From Nocardia cyriacigeorgica (GTDB taxonomy: Bacteria > Actinomycetota > Actinomycetes > Mycobacteriales > Mycobacteriaceae), in contig NZ_JARWNX010000026.1 in assembly GCF_029868385.1 (NCBI RefSeq), positions 1 to 64,000 on the forward strand: a stretch of DNA of 64,000 nt, written 5' to 3'. Under the pieces are notes generated by a model. It searched no databases and was not told where the DNA came from. It saw only the letters and a program-made list of their open reading frames with translations. The position numbers were made by a program, and so were the translations under genes. Below are positions 54,214-63,323 of the stretch, one piece after another (positions within the stretch are counted from its first letter, which is position 1; each line of letters opens with the position of its first letter).

Positions 54214-55428
54214 TTACGCAACACCCTCTGCGCGCGCGGCGGCCGCCACGGCTTCGGCGACGGCCGGGGCCACGCGGGGGTCCAGCGGGCTCGGCACGAT
54301 CCGGTCGATGGCCAGCTCATCGGCCACCACGGCGAGGATGGCGTCGGCGGCGGCGATCTTCATGCCCTCGGTGATCCGGCGCGCACCCGCGTCGAGGGCA
54401 CCCTTGAAGACACCGGGGAACGCGAGGACATTGTTGATCTGGTTCGGGAAGTCGCTGCGCCCGGTGGCCACGATCGAGGCGTACTTGGCGGCGACCTCGG
54501 GGTGGATCTCCGGGTCCGGGTTGGACATGGCGAACACGATCGACTCCGGCGCCATCGAGGCGATGAGTTCTTCGGCGATCTTGCCCGCGGACAGGCCGAG
54601 GAACACATCGGCACCGGCCAGTGCGTCGGCGGCGGTGCCGGTCAGGCCGCGCGGGTTGGTGCGCTCGGCCAGATCGGCCTTGACCTCGTTGAGGTCGGTG
54701 CGGTCACGGCTGACGATGCCCTTGGAGTCGAGCACGGTCACATCGGCCACACCGGCGGCGAGCAGGATGTTGGTGCACGCGACACCGGCAGCGCCCGCAC
54801 CGGACACCACGACCTTCAATCCGGAGGTGCTGCGGCCCTGCACCTTGGCGGCGCCGTTGAGCGCGGCCAGCACCACGATGGCGGTGCCGTGCTGATCATC
54901 GTGCATAACCGGGCAGTCGAGGGCCTCGATCACGCGCTTCTCGATCTCGAAGCAGCGCGGCGCGGAGATGTCTTCCAGGTTCACCGCGCCGAAGCTCGGG
55001 CGCAGCCGGATCAGGGTCTCGACGATCTCGTCGACATCCTTGGTGTCCAGCACGATCGGGATCGAATCCAGTCCGGCGAACTTCTTGAACAGCGCGGCCT
55101 TGCCCTCCATCACCGGCAGCGACGCGCGCGGGCCGATGTCACCGAGGCCGAGCACCGCGGTGCCATCGCTGACGACGACGACCAGCCGGTCGGTCCAGGT
55201 GTAGCGCTTGGCGAGCGATTCGTCCTCCGCGATGGCGCGGCTGACCTGCGCGACGCCGGGCGTGTAGGCGATCGAGAGGTCGCGCTGGGTCTCCAAAGGC
55301 GCACTCAGCTCTACCGAGAGCTTGCCGCCGAGGTGGCCAGCGAAGATCTCTTCGTGGGTGATCGCCGCGAGGTCGTCGGCGGCATTCTTGCTGGCAGTGG
55401 CGTTCGGTGCGTCAGTCACAGATGACAC
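54214..55428 (-). CDS. NAD(P)-dependent malic enzyme
   Basis: A 404-residue bacterial short-form malic enzyme, which converts malate to pyruvate and CO2 with reduction of NAD(P). AYTPGVAQVSRAI (near 50), VVSDGTAVLGLGDIGP (near 80), the metal-binding MHDDQHGTA (near 168) and the cofactor site VVSGAGAAGVA (near 200) are all complete. The GTG start at 55428 is chosen because AGGAG lies eight bases upstream; the frame runs open further with no such site. A strong terminator follows. Together with kgd it links malate and 2-oxoglutarate metabolism to this region. Confidence 0.95.
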   Translation of the reverse strand: MSSVTDAPNATASKNAADDLAAITHEEIFAGHLGGKLSVELSAPLETQRDLSIAYTPGVAQVSRAIAEDESLAKRYTWTDRLVVVVSDGTAVLGLGDIGPRASLPVMEGKAALFKKFAGLDSIPIVLDTKDVDEIVETLIRLRPSFGAVNLEDISAPRCFEIEKRVIEALDCPVMHDDQHGTAIVVLAALNGAAKVQGRSTSGLKVVVSGAGAAGVACTNILLAAGVADVTVLDSKGIVSRDRTDLNEVKADLAERTNPRGLTGTAADALAGADVFLGLSAGKIAEELIASMAPESIVFAMSNPDPEIHPEVAAKYASIVATGRSDFPNQINNVLAFPGVFKGALDAGARRITEGMKIAAADAILAVVADELAIDRIVPSPLDPRVAPAVAEAVAAAARAEGVA

Positions 55429-55910
55429 GATTTCACTCCTGCTGGGATCGGTCACAATCGGGGGACGGTTACCGTCGGGTTTTCTGGTACCAGGTGCTTC
55501 GTATCGCTCATCGGGTGCGCTGACCGGTACGTTTCGGCTTCTCGACAGCCTTGTCGACGTGGCGCGGCACTGATCCGTCGAGCGGAACCGGACGGGTGGG
55601 CCCGGAAAGATCATGCGGGTGGATCCTCGGGACACGACGGTGCGTCGTGCGGCGGTGATCACCGTGATTCCCGTACCCGGCGGTGGCGTAGGTCGGGGGT
55701 CCGCAACATTCTGCCAGCCTGCCCGACCACATGCCAAACCGGTGGATCCGGTCGTGGTCGTGCACCATCATTCGAGCGTATGCCGCTGGAATTACCCCGA
55801 CGTAAGCGGAAACTCGCCTCGTAGGAGGACGCGGCCGTGAGCTGTCCGATGGCGGAGCCGGACGCATGGTGAGATGTGCCGCGACCACCGCGCTCGGAAC
55901 GCGGGCCGAC
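55429..55910. other. 482-bp intergenic region upstream of malic enzyme
   Basis: Presumably carries the malic-enzyme promoter. A tiny frame at 55837-55872 (GTG, 11 codons) has a good TAGGAGG site but no downstream gene on its strand, so I do not call it. Nothing else convincing is visible. Confidence 0.45.
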
Positions 55911-57539
55911 TCAACCAGGGGCGGCCGGATCGAGCCCCGGCATCCGCCCACCACTGTCACGTGCTCCCGGCCGAGCGGATGCGGGGCGTATCGGGCCCGG
56001 CGCCTGCGGTTCGATCGGGGTCCGCGCGGTCTTACGCACCCAGACACTGTCGAGGCCACCCGAGCGCAACCGCACCCGCCACCGGGCGTCCGCCTCGGGA
56101 TGGTCGGTGCGGCGATGGACGCCGCGGCTTTCGGTCCGGGCCAGCGCACTGTATTCGGTCCACCGGGCGACCGCGAGCAGTGCCGCGGCCTCCCTGGCGC
56201 GCAATCCTTCCGCCCCCGCGCCACCCAGGTCGAAGACCGCGCCCGGCCACATATCGTCGAGTTCGGCGATGCTGTGGCGCAGGCTGCCCGCGCTGCGCCA
56301 GTAGCTGCGCCGCAGCGGCAGGGTGTGTTCCTGCACCAGGCCGATCACCGCGCGCGGATCGATCCTCGCGACAGGTGCGAGTCCGGCGCCGGGCGCCGAC
56401 CCGGCGGGTGCGAGCGCGCGCCGATCGGGAATCGGGCGCGCACGGGCGAACCGCGACGCGCTCGCCCCGGACCAGGTCCCCGAGGCGATGGCCCAGGAGC
56501 CGCCGAAACCGCTCACCGCACCGCTGACCGCCTCACGGCTGGTGACATCGCCCGCCGCGAACAGTCCGGGGATGGTGGTCGCGCATTCGGCTCCGGTGAG
56601 GTGCAGGCCGCCGGTGCCACGCACGGTGCCCTCCAGCACCGCACGCAATGCGATCCCGGAGTGGCGATCGGCGGGGCCGTGACGGCGCGGCAGACGAGGG
56701 TGCCGCGCCGGGAGCGCGGCGGGAATCCCGTAGATCTTGCGGCCGTCGGCGAGCGCGGCGAAGGCGGCGCCGCGGTGTCCGTCAAGGGCGGCGCCGGTCT
56801 CGTCGTGCAGCGTGGCGAAGGTCGGTCCGTGATCCACCGGGCTCACGTAGGCGGCGGGTGCGAGGCCGTAGGCACCGGAGAACTCCATACCGGACAGTTC
56901 CGCGCCCGCCTCGACCGCGAACAGCAGGCCGTCGCCGGTGTCGACATCGGTTCCGGCCCGGCCGGACAGGAACGCGCATCCGCCGGTGGCGACCACCACC
57001 GCCGAGGCACGCACGGTCCAGGGCCGGAAGTCGTTGCGCCGCCGCACTCCCGTGGCGCCGGATACGATGCCTTCCCGGTCGACGAGCAGACGTGCTGCCG
57101 GATGGTGGTCGAGCACGCGGACACCGGCTTCCAGCGCGGTACGCCGCATCCGGCGCAGATACGCGGCGCCGTCGAGCCAGACGCGCGCCGTATGCGGCCC
57201 GCCGGTGAATCGGTGGCCCCAGCCCGCGAGCTGCGCGATCCGATCGTGGGTCTCGGCGAGCACCCGGTGGGTGGTCTCCGGATCACCGAGCCAGCCACCG
57301 TGACCGAGCACGCGGCGCACGGTCTCGACCCGTGCGGGTCCTGGCGCGACATTCCACAGCGAAGTGGGGCCCACCGCGGTCGGACCGGCCGCGCCGCAGC
57401 GCGCCTTGTCCGCGAGGATCACCCGTGCGCCCGCCGCGGCGGCGGAAACTGCCGCCCAGATTCCGGCGGGACCACCGCCGAGAACCAGAACGTCGGTCTC
57501 CCATTCAGCCACAAGGTCAAATGTTGGTGCACAGTTCAC
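55911..57539 (-). CDS. FAD-dependent oxidoreductase, fumarate reductase/succinate dehydrogenase flavoprotein family
   Basis: A 542-residue flavoprotein. The FAD-binding motif LGGGPAGIWAAVSAAAAGARVILADK lies near residue 20, and VVVATGG (near 190), GLFAAGDVTSREAVSG (near 340) and the C-terminal GVHRRTDHPEAD (near 485) follow the fumarate-reductase-type order. The last motif usually carries the substrate-binding His-Arg. The middle contains GMEFSGAYGLAP, as in the related aprA-like and aspartate-oxidase-like proteins. No iron-sulfur or membrane subunit is adjacent, so it is probably a soluble oxidoreductase. It is the last gene of a PHP / membrane-protein / FAD-protein operon. Confidence 0.85.
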   Translation of the reverse strand: MNCAPTFDLVAEWETDVLVLGGGPAGIWAAVSAAAAGARVILADKARCGAAGPTAVGPTSLWNVAPGPARVETVRRVLGHGGWLGDPETTHRVLAETHDRIAQLAGWGHRFTGGPHTARVWLDGAAYLRRMRRTALEAGVRVLDHHPAARLLVDREGIVSGATGVRRRNDFRPWTVRASAVVVATGGCAFLSGRAGTDVDTGDGLLFAVEAGAELSGMEFSGAYGLAPAAYVSPVDHGPTFATLHDETGAALDGHRGAAFAALADGRKIYGIPAALPARHPRLPRRHGPADRHSGIALRAVLEGTVRGTGGLHLTGAECATTIPGLFAAGDVTSREAVSGAVSGFGGSWAIASGTWSGASASRFARARPIPDRRALAPAGSAPGAGLAPVARIDPRAVIGLVQEHTLPLRRSYWRSAGSLRHSIAELDDMWPGAVFDLGGAGAEGLRAREAAALLAVARWTEYSALARTESRGVHRRTDHPEADARWRVRLRSGGLDSVWVRKTARTPIEPQAPGPIRPASARPGARDSGGRMPGLDPAAPG

Positions 57540-57563
57540 CGGCCCGCAACCGATTCAGGTGGA

Positions 57564-57830
57564 TCAACTCCACCATTGTGTCCACAGCAGGACACCGGTC
57601 GTGAGGAAAACTATCAGCGATCCGGAAAACGCTGCCAAACCCTTATGCCGATCCGAATACACCTGGGCCACAACGACGATCGCCGCCGACACCACATGCC
57701 AGCTCACCGACTCGCCACCCGGACCGGGAAAACCGCGCCGAGCGCCCATGATCGCCGCGGCCACCACCACGAGGGCGAGGACGAACGTTCCGGCGGCGAC
57801 CATGCCGCTGAGCCCGCGCGCGAGTCTCAC
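57564..57830 (-). CDS. Small integral membrane protein
   Basis: An 88-residue protein with three hydrophobic segments (about 5-28, 42-59, 66-85) and short charged loops (GARRGFPGPGGE, YSDRHKG). No family recognised. It starts at a GTG overlapping the stop of the PHP gene (GTGA), so the two are coupled, and it lies 24 bases before the FAD protein. Function unknown. Confidence 0.7.
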   Translation of the reverse strand: MRLARGLSGMVAAGTFVLALVVVAAAIMGARRGFPGPGGESVSWHVVSAAIVVVAQVYSDRHKGLAAFSGSLIVFLTTGVLLWTQWWS

Positions 57831-58681
57831 GAGCCGATCACCGGCACCCCGGTCGCCTTTCCGACCAGCACCTCGAGTTGGGCGGGATCGGTGGTGAATT
57901 CACCGAGCCGGATGGTCTTGTTGCTGCCGTGATAGTCCGAGGAGCCGGTGGTGAGCAGACCGAGTTCGGCGGCGAGGCCCTCCAGCAGCGCGCGGTCGGC
58001 CGCGCCGTGGTCGGGGTGGTCGACCTCGAGCCCACCGAGCCCGAGTTCGGCGAGTTCCCTGATGTCGTCGATCGCCAGCAGTCTGCCCCGTTTGCGCGCC
58101 CTGGTGTGGGCGAGCACGCTCACCCCGCCCGCGGCGGCGATCATCTCCACCGCCCGACGCAGCGGCGTGTCGGCCTTCTCGGCGTAGTAGCGACCGTGCG
58201 GGGCCAGCAGATCGGCGAAGGCGGCGTCGACGGTCGGCACCACCCCTGCCGCGACCAGCGCTCGCGCCAGATGCGGCCGTCCGGCCGACGGCCCGGCCGA
58301 GGCGAGCACCGCATCGGGATCGACGGGCAGACCGTCGGCGGCCATCCGCTCGGCCATCGCCCGCAATCGCTCGACGCGTTCGGCCCGCAACCGCTCACGC
58401 TCCTCGGCGAAACTGCGATCCGACGGGTCGAACAGGTAGGCGAGCAGATGCACCGACACCGGCCAGCCGTCCTCACCGAGACCGATGCACGACATCTCCA
58501 TACCGCGGATCAGGGTCAGGCCCTCGGGTCGCGCCGCCACCGCCTCGGCCCAGCCCGCGGTGGTGTCGTGATCGGTGATGGCGACGACGTCCAGTCCGGC
58601 CGCCGCCGCGTTCCGCACCAGCTCGGCCGGGGTATCGGTGCCGTCGGAGGCGGTCGAATGGGTATGCAGGTCGATGCGCAC
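57827..58681 (-). CDS. PHP-domain metal-dependent phosphoesterase
   Basis: A 284-residue PHP-family enzyme. Metal ligands are visible in DLHTHSTASDGT (near 4), ITDHDTT (near 37), the GMEMS glutamate (near 61), VLAHTRARK (near 185) and the C-terminal SSDYHGSNK (near 252). Relatives include 3',5'-nucleoside bisphosphate phosphatases (RNase AM / YciV type), which is the likeliest activity. The GTG at 58681 gives the conserved short N-terminus but is very close to its GGAGGG; ATG 58723 in the same frame is a real alternative. Divergent from corA. Confidence 0.88.
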   Translation of the reverse strand: MRIDLHTHSTASDGTDTPAELVRNAAAAGLDVVAITDHDTTAGWAEAVAARPEGLTLIRGMEMSCIGLGEDGWPVSVHLLAYLFDPSDRSFAEERERLRAERVERLRAMAERMAADGLPVDPDAVLASAGPSAGRPHLARALVAAGVVPTVDAAFADLLAPHGRYYAEKADTPLRRAVEMIAAAGGVSVLAHTRARKRGRLLAIDDIRELAELGLGGLEVDHPDHGAADRALLEGLAAELGLLTTGSSDYHGSNKTIRLGEFTTDPAQLEVLVGKATGVPVIGS

Positions 58682-58816
58682 GCCCTCCAGTGTGTCAGTG
58701 TGCGATCGGCGGGCTGTCCCCATGCCCGGACCAGCCGCGCCAGGACCACAGAGACCCGGCGCCGACCGGAACGCCACCGCGCCGCTGTCGGTCCGGCGCG
58801 GACGTAGCATCGACCG

Positions 58817-59893
58817 GTGCCGTCGATTCCCCCGCTGCCGTACTTCCGAGGTCCGGCGAAGGCCCCGGCCCCGCTGCCGCGGATTCCCGTGCCGACCGCG
58901 CGGGCGATCGTCGACTGCGCGGTCTATGTCGACGGGGCGCGGCTGCCGGGGCATTTCACCCATCAGGCGGCCTTGCAGGAGGTGCGGACCAGGGGCGAGG
59001 GCTTCGTCTGGATCGGCCTGCACGACCCCGATGAGGCGCAGATGACCGATATCGCGCAGACCTTCGGGCTGCACGCGCTTGCCGTCGAGGACGCCGTCCA
59101 CGCCCACCAGCGCCCCAAGCTGGAGCGCTACGACGACACCCTGGTGCTGGTGATGCGTCCGGTCGCCTATCACGAACACGAACTGAATTCCGTCAGCGAA
59201 ATCGTCGAGACCGGCGAGCTGATGATCTTCACCGGGCGCGATTTCGTGGTGGCGGTGCGCCACGGCGAACATTCCGGGCTCGCCGCGGTCCGCAGGGAGC
59301 TGGAGGCCGATCCGGAACGGCTGCGGCACGGCCCCGGTGCGGTGCTGCACGCCATCGCCGACTATGTGGTGGACAACTATCTCGATGTGGTGCAGTCGAT
59401 CGAAGACGATATCGACGAGATGGAAGAAGAGGTCTTCACCCCGCGCAGCAAGGTCGCCGTCGAATCCATCTATCAGCTCAAACGTGAGGTGGTGGAATTG
59501 CGGCGGGCGGTCGCCCCGCTGGCGCTCCCGCTCCAATTGCTGAGCCAGAACACGAATCTGCCGCTGCCGAAGGAGGTCCGGCGCTATTTCCGCGATGTCG
59601 CCGACCACCACACCACCGTCGCCGACCGCATCGTCGATTTCGACGAATCACTCGGCGCGTTGATCAATGCGGCGTTGGCCAAGATCGCGGTGCAGCAGAA
59701 CACCGATATGCGCAAGATTTCCGCATGGGTCGCCATCGCGGCGGTGCCGACCATGATCGCCGGTATCTACGGGATGAACTTCGAACATATGCCGGAACTG
59801 AAGACCAGCTGGGGCTATCCAGTGGTCTGGGTCATCATCCTCACCATCTGCACCGGCCTCTACGCGGTCTTCCACCGCAACCACTGGCTGTGA
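58817..59893 (+). CDS. corA: CorA-type magnesium/cobalt transporter
   Basis: A 358-residue CorA-family channel. A long cytoplasmic domain (1-295) ends in a stalk helix, followed by two membrane helices. The signature selectivity motif YGMNFEHMPE lies between them (near residue 321), and the C-terminus is short and basic as expected. It imports Mg2+ as a pentamer. In mycobacteria corA sits near the same DUF1003, MgtE-N and YflT-like genes found here, supporting a shared divalent-cation theme. The start ATG or GTG at 58817 follows directly on the promoter region shared with the PHP gene. Confidence 0.94.
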   Translation: MPSIPPLPYFRGPAKAPAPLPRIPVPTARAIVDCAVYVDGARLPGHFTHQAALQEVRTRGEGFVWIGLHDPDEAQMTDIAQTFGLHALAVEDAVHAHQRPKLERYDDTLVLVMRPVAYHEHELNSVSEIVETGELMIFTGRDFVVAVRHGEHSGLAAVRRELEADPERLRHGPGAVLHAIADYVVDNYLDVVQSIEDDIDEMEEEVFTPRSKVAVESIYQLKREVVELRRAVAPLALPLQLLSQNTNLPLPKEVRRYFRDVADHHTTVADRIVDFDESLGALINAALAKIAVQQNTDMRKISAWVAIAAVPTMIAGIYGMNFEHMPELKTSWGYPVVWVIILTICTGLYAVFHRNHWL

Positions 59894-59902
59894 CCGGGCG
59901 GG

Positions 59903-60487
59903 CTACAGCGTCGCGGCCCCACGATGCGGATCGCGCACGTCGATGCCCGCCTCGGCCCACGCATCCCGCAACGCCTGCGCGCCACGCACCCGCACCCAGG
60001 CCGCCTCGGTCGCGGTGACCGGGACGACGTCCAGATACCGCACCGGCTCGGCGGGTTCGGGCAGGACCACATCGGGAATATCGCTCGGACCGAGCAGCAC
60101 TGCGGTGAAGGGCGCATTGTGCCACATCGGCTCGCCCAGATCGAGCAGCGCATCCGCTTGCAGCACAACACCTTCCACCGCGGGCGAGGCCGCGAGTATG
60201 CCGAGGGCGCGGGCCAGCCCGGACGCCGCGCCGACACCGGCGTGCATGCTGAGCACCAGTTCCGCGCGCGGGCCCTGCACCGGATCGGCCAGCACCTCCG
60301 ACGGATCACCCATCGGATGACGGGAACCGCCGAGCGTCGCATAGTGCACCAGATCGTCGCCGGGGACGATGCGCAGGATCTCGATCGGTTCCAGGCCGAG
60401 GAAAGTCACCGAGGCCGCGTCCACCGCGGACGCCTCGACTCCGAAATGTCCGAGTACGCACGCGCGTACCGTGTTCACCACATCCAT
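59903..60487 (-). CDS. Suppressor of fused (SUFU) domain protein
   Basis: A 194-residue cytosolic protein of the bacterial SUFU family. It shows the family's pattern: VLGHFGVEASAVDAAS, RHPMGDPSEVLAD, AELVLSMHAGVG, then NAPFTAVLLGPSDIPD and LDVVPVTATEAAWV. In bacteria such domains occur as immunity-like or uncharacterised housekeeping proteins; the role here is unknown. The start ATG 60487 lies five bases after the stop of the YflT-like gene, so the two are co-transcribed. It converges with corA, ten bases away. Confidence 0.8.
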   Translation of the reverse strand: MDVVNTVRACVLGHFGVEASAVDAASVTFLGLEPIEILRIVPGDDLVHYATLGGSRHPMGDPSEVLADPVQGPRAELVLSMHAGVGAASGLARALGILAASPAVEGVVLQADALLDLGEPMWHNAPFTAVLLGPSDIPDVVLPEPAEPVRYLDVVPVTATEAAWVRVRGAQALRDAWAEAGIDVRDPHRGAATL

Positions 60488-60492
60488 GCGTA

Positions 60493-60984
60493 TCAGATCG
60501 CCAGCCGCGCCAGCATGTCCCTGGCCTGCTCGGCCGTCTTGGGATCGCACAGCACGTCGTAGCGGCCCGCGACCAGCTGCATGGTGGACGCGAAATCGCG
60601 CTGCCCCTTCGTCGCCGCGTACGGGATCGAGGTGGAGATGACGCCGAAGATGATGCCGCCGACCAGGCCCACCAGCAGCGGGCCGAGCGCGCCGCCGGTG
60701 GTGAACAGGCTCAGCAGCAGGCCGAGGAACAGGCCCAGCCATGCGCCCGACACCACACCGCCGCCGATCACCTTGCCCCAGTTCAACCGGTAGAGGACCC
60801 GCTCGACCTGCATGAGGTCGACGCCGACGATCGTCATGTCCTGTACCGGGAACTGATTGTCGGCCAGATAGTCGACGGCGCGCTGCGCCTCGGCGTAGGT
60901 CGGATACGACCCGACCGGCCAGCCCGACGGCGGCGTCGGCAGGCCCTGCCTGCCGCGATTCGCGTTCCCCAAGGGATTCGTCAT
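60493..60984 (-). CDS. General-stress-protein-17M (YflT)-like membrane protein
   Basis: A 163-residue protein. The N-terminal part (residues about 20-75) has the YflT pattern VGSYPTYAEAQRAVDYLADNQFPVQDMTIVGVDL. Two closely spaced glycine-rich membrane helices follow (about 76-120), then a short C-terminal domain. A mycobacterial homologue, Rv1234, lies near corA in the same way. Function unknown; probably an envelope stress component. It is co-transcribed with the SUFU gene. Confidence 0.82.
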   Translation of the reverse strand: MTNPLGNANRGRQGLPTPPSGWPVGSYPTYAEAQRAVDYLADNQFPVQDMTIVGVDLMQVERVLYRLNWGKVIGGGVVSGAWLGLFLGLLLSLFTTGGALGPLLVGLVGGIIFGVISTSIPYAATKGQRDFASTMQLVAGRYDVLCDPKTAEQARDMLARLAI

Positions 60985-61035
60985 AGGTCCATTCTGCTAT
61001 TCCATCCGGCCCCGCGCCGTGCTATATACCGCGCG

Positions 61036-61983
61036 TCACTTTTCCGGTGGGGTGAAACGGGTGGTGCGCGACATGCCGGCGGCCCGGCCCTTATCGGCGA
61101 TGACCTGCGCCATCTTCGCGCTGGCCTCATCGATCATCTCGTCGCCGAGCATGGCCGCGCCGCGTGCGCCGCCCGCGCTGGAGGTATGGAACGCATAGGC
61201 CTCCAGGATCAGTTCGGCACGGTCGTAATCGGCCTGCCGCGGACTGAAGATCTCGTTGGCGGCGTCGATCTGCCCCGGATGCAGCACCCATTTGCCGTCG
61301 AAGCCGAGCGCCGCGGTGCGACCGGCGGCGCGGCGGAATCCGTCGACGTCGCGGATCTGGAGATACGGGCCGTCGATGGCCTGCAATCCGTGCGCGCGGG
61401 CGGTGAGCAGGATCGTCATCAGGATGTGGTGATAGGCGTCGCCGGTGTCGTAGCCCTCCGGCTGCTCACCGACCACGAGGGTGCGCATATTGATGCTCGC
61501 CATGAAATCGGCCGGACCGAAGACGAGGGCCTGCACCCGCGGGCTCGCGGTGGCGATCGCATCGATATTGCGCAGCCCGAGCGCGTTCTCCAGCTGCGGT
61601 TCGATCCCGATCCGGCCCGGCTCGAGGCCGTTGGTCTGTTCCAGCTGACTCAGCAGCAGATCCAGCGCGCGTACCTGACCGGCGTCGGTGACCTTGGGCA
61701 GCAGGATGGCGTCGATCGCGGTGCCGGCGCCGTCGACCACGCTGATCACATCCTGATAGGTCCACGGTGTGGTCCAGTCGTTGACCCGCACCACCCGCAG
61801 CTGCGACCCCCACCCGGAATCGTTGAGCGCGGCAATGATGTTGGCGCGGGCGGCGGCCTTGGCGGCCGGGGCGACGGCGTCCTCCAGATCGAGGAACACC
61901 TCGTCGACGGGCAACCCCTTGGCTTTTTCGATCATCTTCGGGTTGCTTCCCGGCACGGCCAGCACGGAACGGCGCGGCTTCAT
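61036..61983 (-). CDS. HpcH/HpaI aldolase / citrate lyase beta-like protein (malyl-CoA lyase or thioesterase type)
   Basis: A 315-residue TIM-barrel enzyme of the CitE/malyl-CoA lyase family. The metal- and substrate-binding segments are RRSVLAVPGSNPKM (near 4), FLDLEDAVAP (near 31), LLPKV (near 96), a glutamate in IEPQLENA (near 125) and FGPADFMASI (near 155). Such enzymes cleave or hydrolyse malyl-CoA, methylmalyl-CoA or citramalyl-CoA. The ATG at 61983 is chosen because AGGAG lies seven bases upstream. It is divergent from the MgtE-N gene, 53 bases away. Substrate unproven. Confidence 0.88.
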   Translation of the reverse strand: MKPRRSVLAVPGSNPKMIEKAKGLPVDEVFLDLEDAVAPAAKAAARANIIAALNDSGWGSQLRVVRVNDWTTPWTYQDVISVVDGAGTAIDAILLPKVTDAGQVRALDLLLSQLEQTNGLEPGRIGIEPQLENALGLRNIDAIATASPRVQALVFGPADFMASINMRTLVVGEQPEGYDTGDAYHHILMTILLTARAHGLQAIDGPYLQIRDVDGFRRAAGRTAALGFDGKWVLHPGQIDAANEIFSPRQADYDRAELILEAYAFHTSSAGGARGAAMLGDEMIDEASAKMAQVIADKGRAAGMSRTTRFTPPEK

Positions 61984-62036
61984 CAACACTCCTGTCGTCG
62001 GCCAACTTCGGCCCGCGAAGCTCTAACCTGGCATTC

Positions 62037-63323
62037 ATGGCAGCTACCAGGGTGTACGTCGCCAGGCTTGCGGGCCTGGCGGTGCTGGGACCGGACGGCG
62101 AGTCTATCGGCCGCATCCGCGATGTGGTCGTGGCAGTCCGTTACGACCGCCAGCAACCCCGGGTGCACGGCCTTGTCATCGAATTGCCGACCCGGCGCCG
62201 GATCTTCGTGCCGATGCTGCGGGTGACCTCGATCGAACCGGGCAATGTCACGCTCAATACCGGCACCGTCAGCCTGCGCCGCTTCGCTCAGCGGCCCGGC
62301 GAACTGCTGGCCTTGGCGCAGATCGTGGATTCGGCGGTCCGGGTGCAGGATCCCGATCTGCCCGATCTGGACGGGGTGGACGTGTTCGTGGTCGATCTCG
62401 GGTTGGAACAGACCAGGACGCGGGATTGGCGGGTCTCGCGGGTCGCGGTGCGCGGGCATCGGCGGCTCGGGCGCAGACGCACGGTGCACGTGGTGGATTG
62501 GGTGCACGTCAGCGGGCTGACGCCGTACGAGATCGGCAGGCCCGGCCAGGAGGTCACCACGCTGCTGGAGCAGTTCGAGGGCCTGCGCGCGGCCGATGTC
62601 GCGCATCTGCTGCGCGAGCTGCCGGAGAAGCGGCGCATCGAGGTCGCGGTGGCGCTCGACGACGAACGCCTCGCCGATGTCGTCCAGGAGCTGCCCGATG
62701 ACGATCAGGTCGATCTGCTCGGCCATCTCGAGGTCCGCCGGGCCGCCGATGTGCTGGAGGCGATGGATCCCGACGACGCCGCCGATCTGCTGGGCGAACT
62801 GCCCGCCAACGAAGCCGAATCGCTGCTGGCGCTGATGGACCCCGAGGAATCCGAACCGGTGCGCCGCCTGCTCGAACACTCCCCCGACACCGCGGGCGGC
62901 CTGATGACCCCGCGTCCGGTGGTGCTGACCCCGGCGACGACGGTGGCCGAAGCATTGGCCCGGGTCCGCAACCCCGACCTCACCCCGGCGTTGGCGTCGA
63001 TGGTGTTCGTGGTCCGGCCGCCGACGGCCACCCCGACCGGCCGCTACCTCGGCTGTGTTCATTTGCAGCAGCTGCTGCGCGAACCGCCAGCGCACCTGGT
63101 CGGCGGACTGCTCGACGCCGATCTGTCGACGCTGCGGCCGGAGGCGCCGCTGACCACCGTCACCCGCTACTTCGCCACCTACAACCTGGTCTGCGGGCCG
63201 GTGGTGGACGAGGAGAATCATCTGCTCGGCGCGGTCAGCGTCGACGACGTCCTCGATCATCTGCTGCCGGAGGACTGGCGCGAGGACGAGGAGTTACACG
63301 AAGGGGTGCACGGCCGTGACTGA
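62037..63323 (+). CDS. MgtE-N / CBS domain protein with PRC-barrel-like N-terminus
   Basis: A 428-residue cytoplasmic protein. Residues 1-150 form two PRC-barrel-like units (VLGPDGESIGRIRDVVV; VFVVDLGLEQ). The MgtE intracellular N domain follows (about 175-285), with its helical repeats (LRELPEKRRIEVAVALDDERLADVVQEL), and then two CBS repeats (about 285-415). The membrane channel domain of MgtE is absent, so it is not itself a transporter and probably senses Mg2+ or regulates another protein. The mycobacterial counterpart Rv1232c lies beside the DUF1003 gene in the same way. It overlaps that gene by eight bases. Confidence 0.9.
   Translation: MAATRVYVARLAGLAVLGPDGESIGRIRDVVVAVRYDRQQPRVHGLVIELPTRRRIFVPMLRVTSIEPGNVTLNTGTVSLRRFAQRPGELLALAQIVDSAVRVQDPDLPDLDGVDVFVVDLGLEQTRTRDWRVSRVAVRGHRRLGRRRTVHVVDWVHVSGLTPYEIGRPGQEVTTLLEQFEGLRAADVAHLLRELPEKRRIEVAVALDDERLADVVQELPDDDQVDLLGHLEVRRAADVLEAMDPDDAADLLGELPANEAESLLALMDPEESEPVRRLLEHSPDTAGGLMTPRPVVLTPATTVAEALARVRNPDLTPALASMVFVVRPPTATPTGRYLGCVHLQQLLREPPAHLVGGLLDADLSTLRPEAPLTTVTRYFATYNLVCGPVVDEENHLLGAVSVDDVLDHLLPEDWREDEELHEGVHGRD

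Noticed and set aside
55837..55872. Eleven-codon frame with a TAGGAGG site, possible leader peptide
   Set aside because: No gene follows on the same strand that it could regulate.
55866..57932. 688-codon plus-strand frame across the FAD oxidoreductase
   Set aside because: The minus-strand frame encodes a clear flavoprotein with FAD motifs; the plus frame has none.
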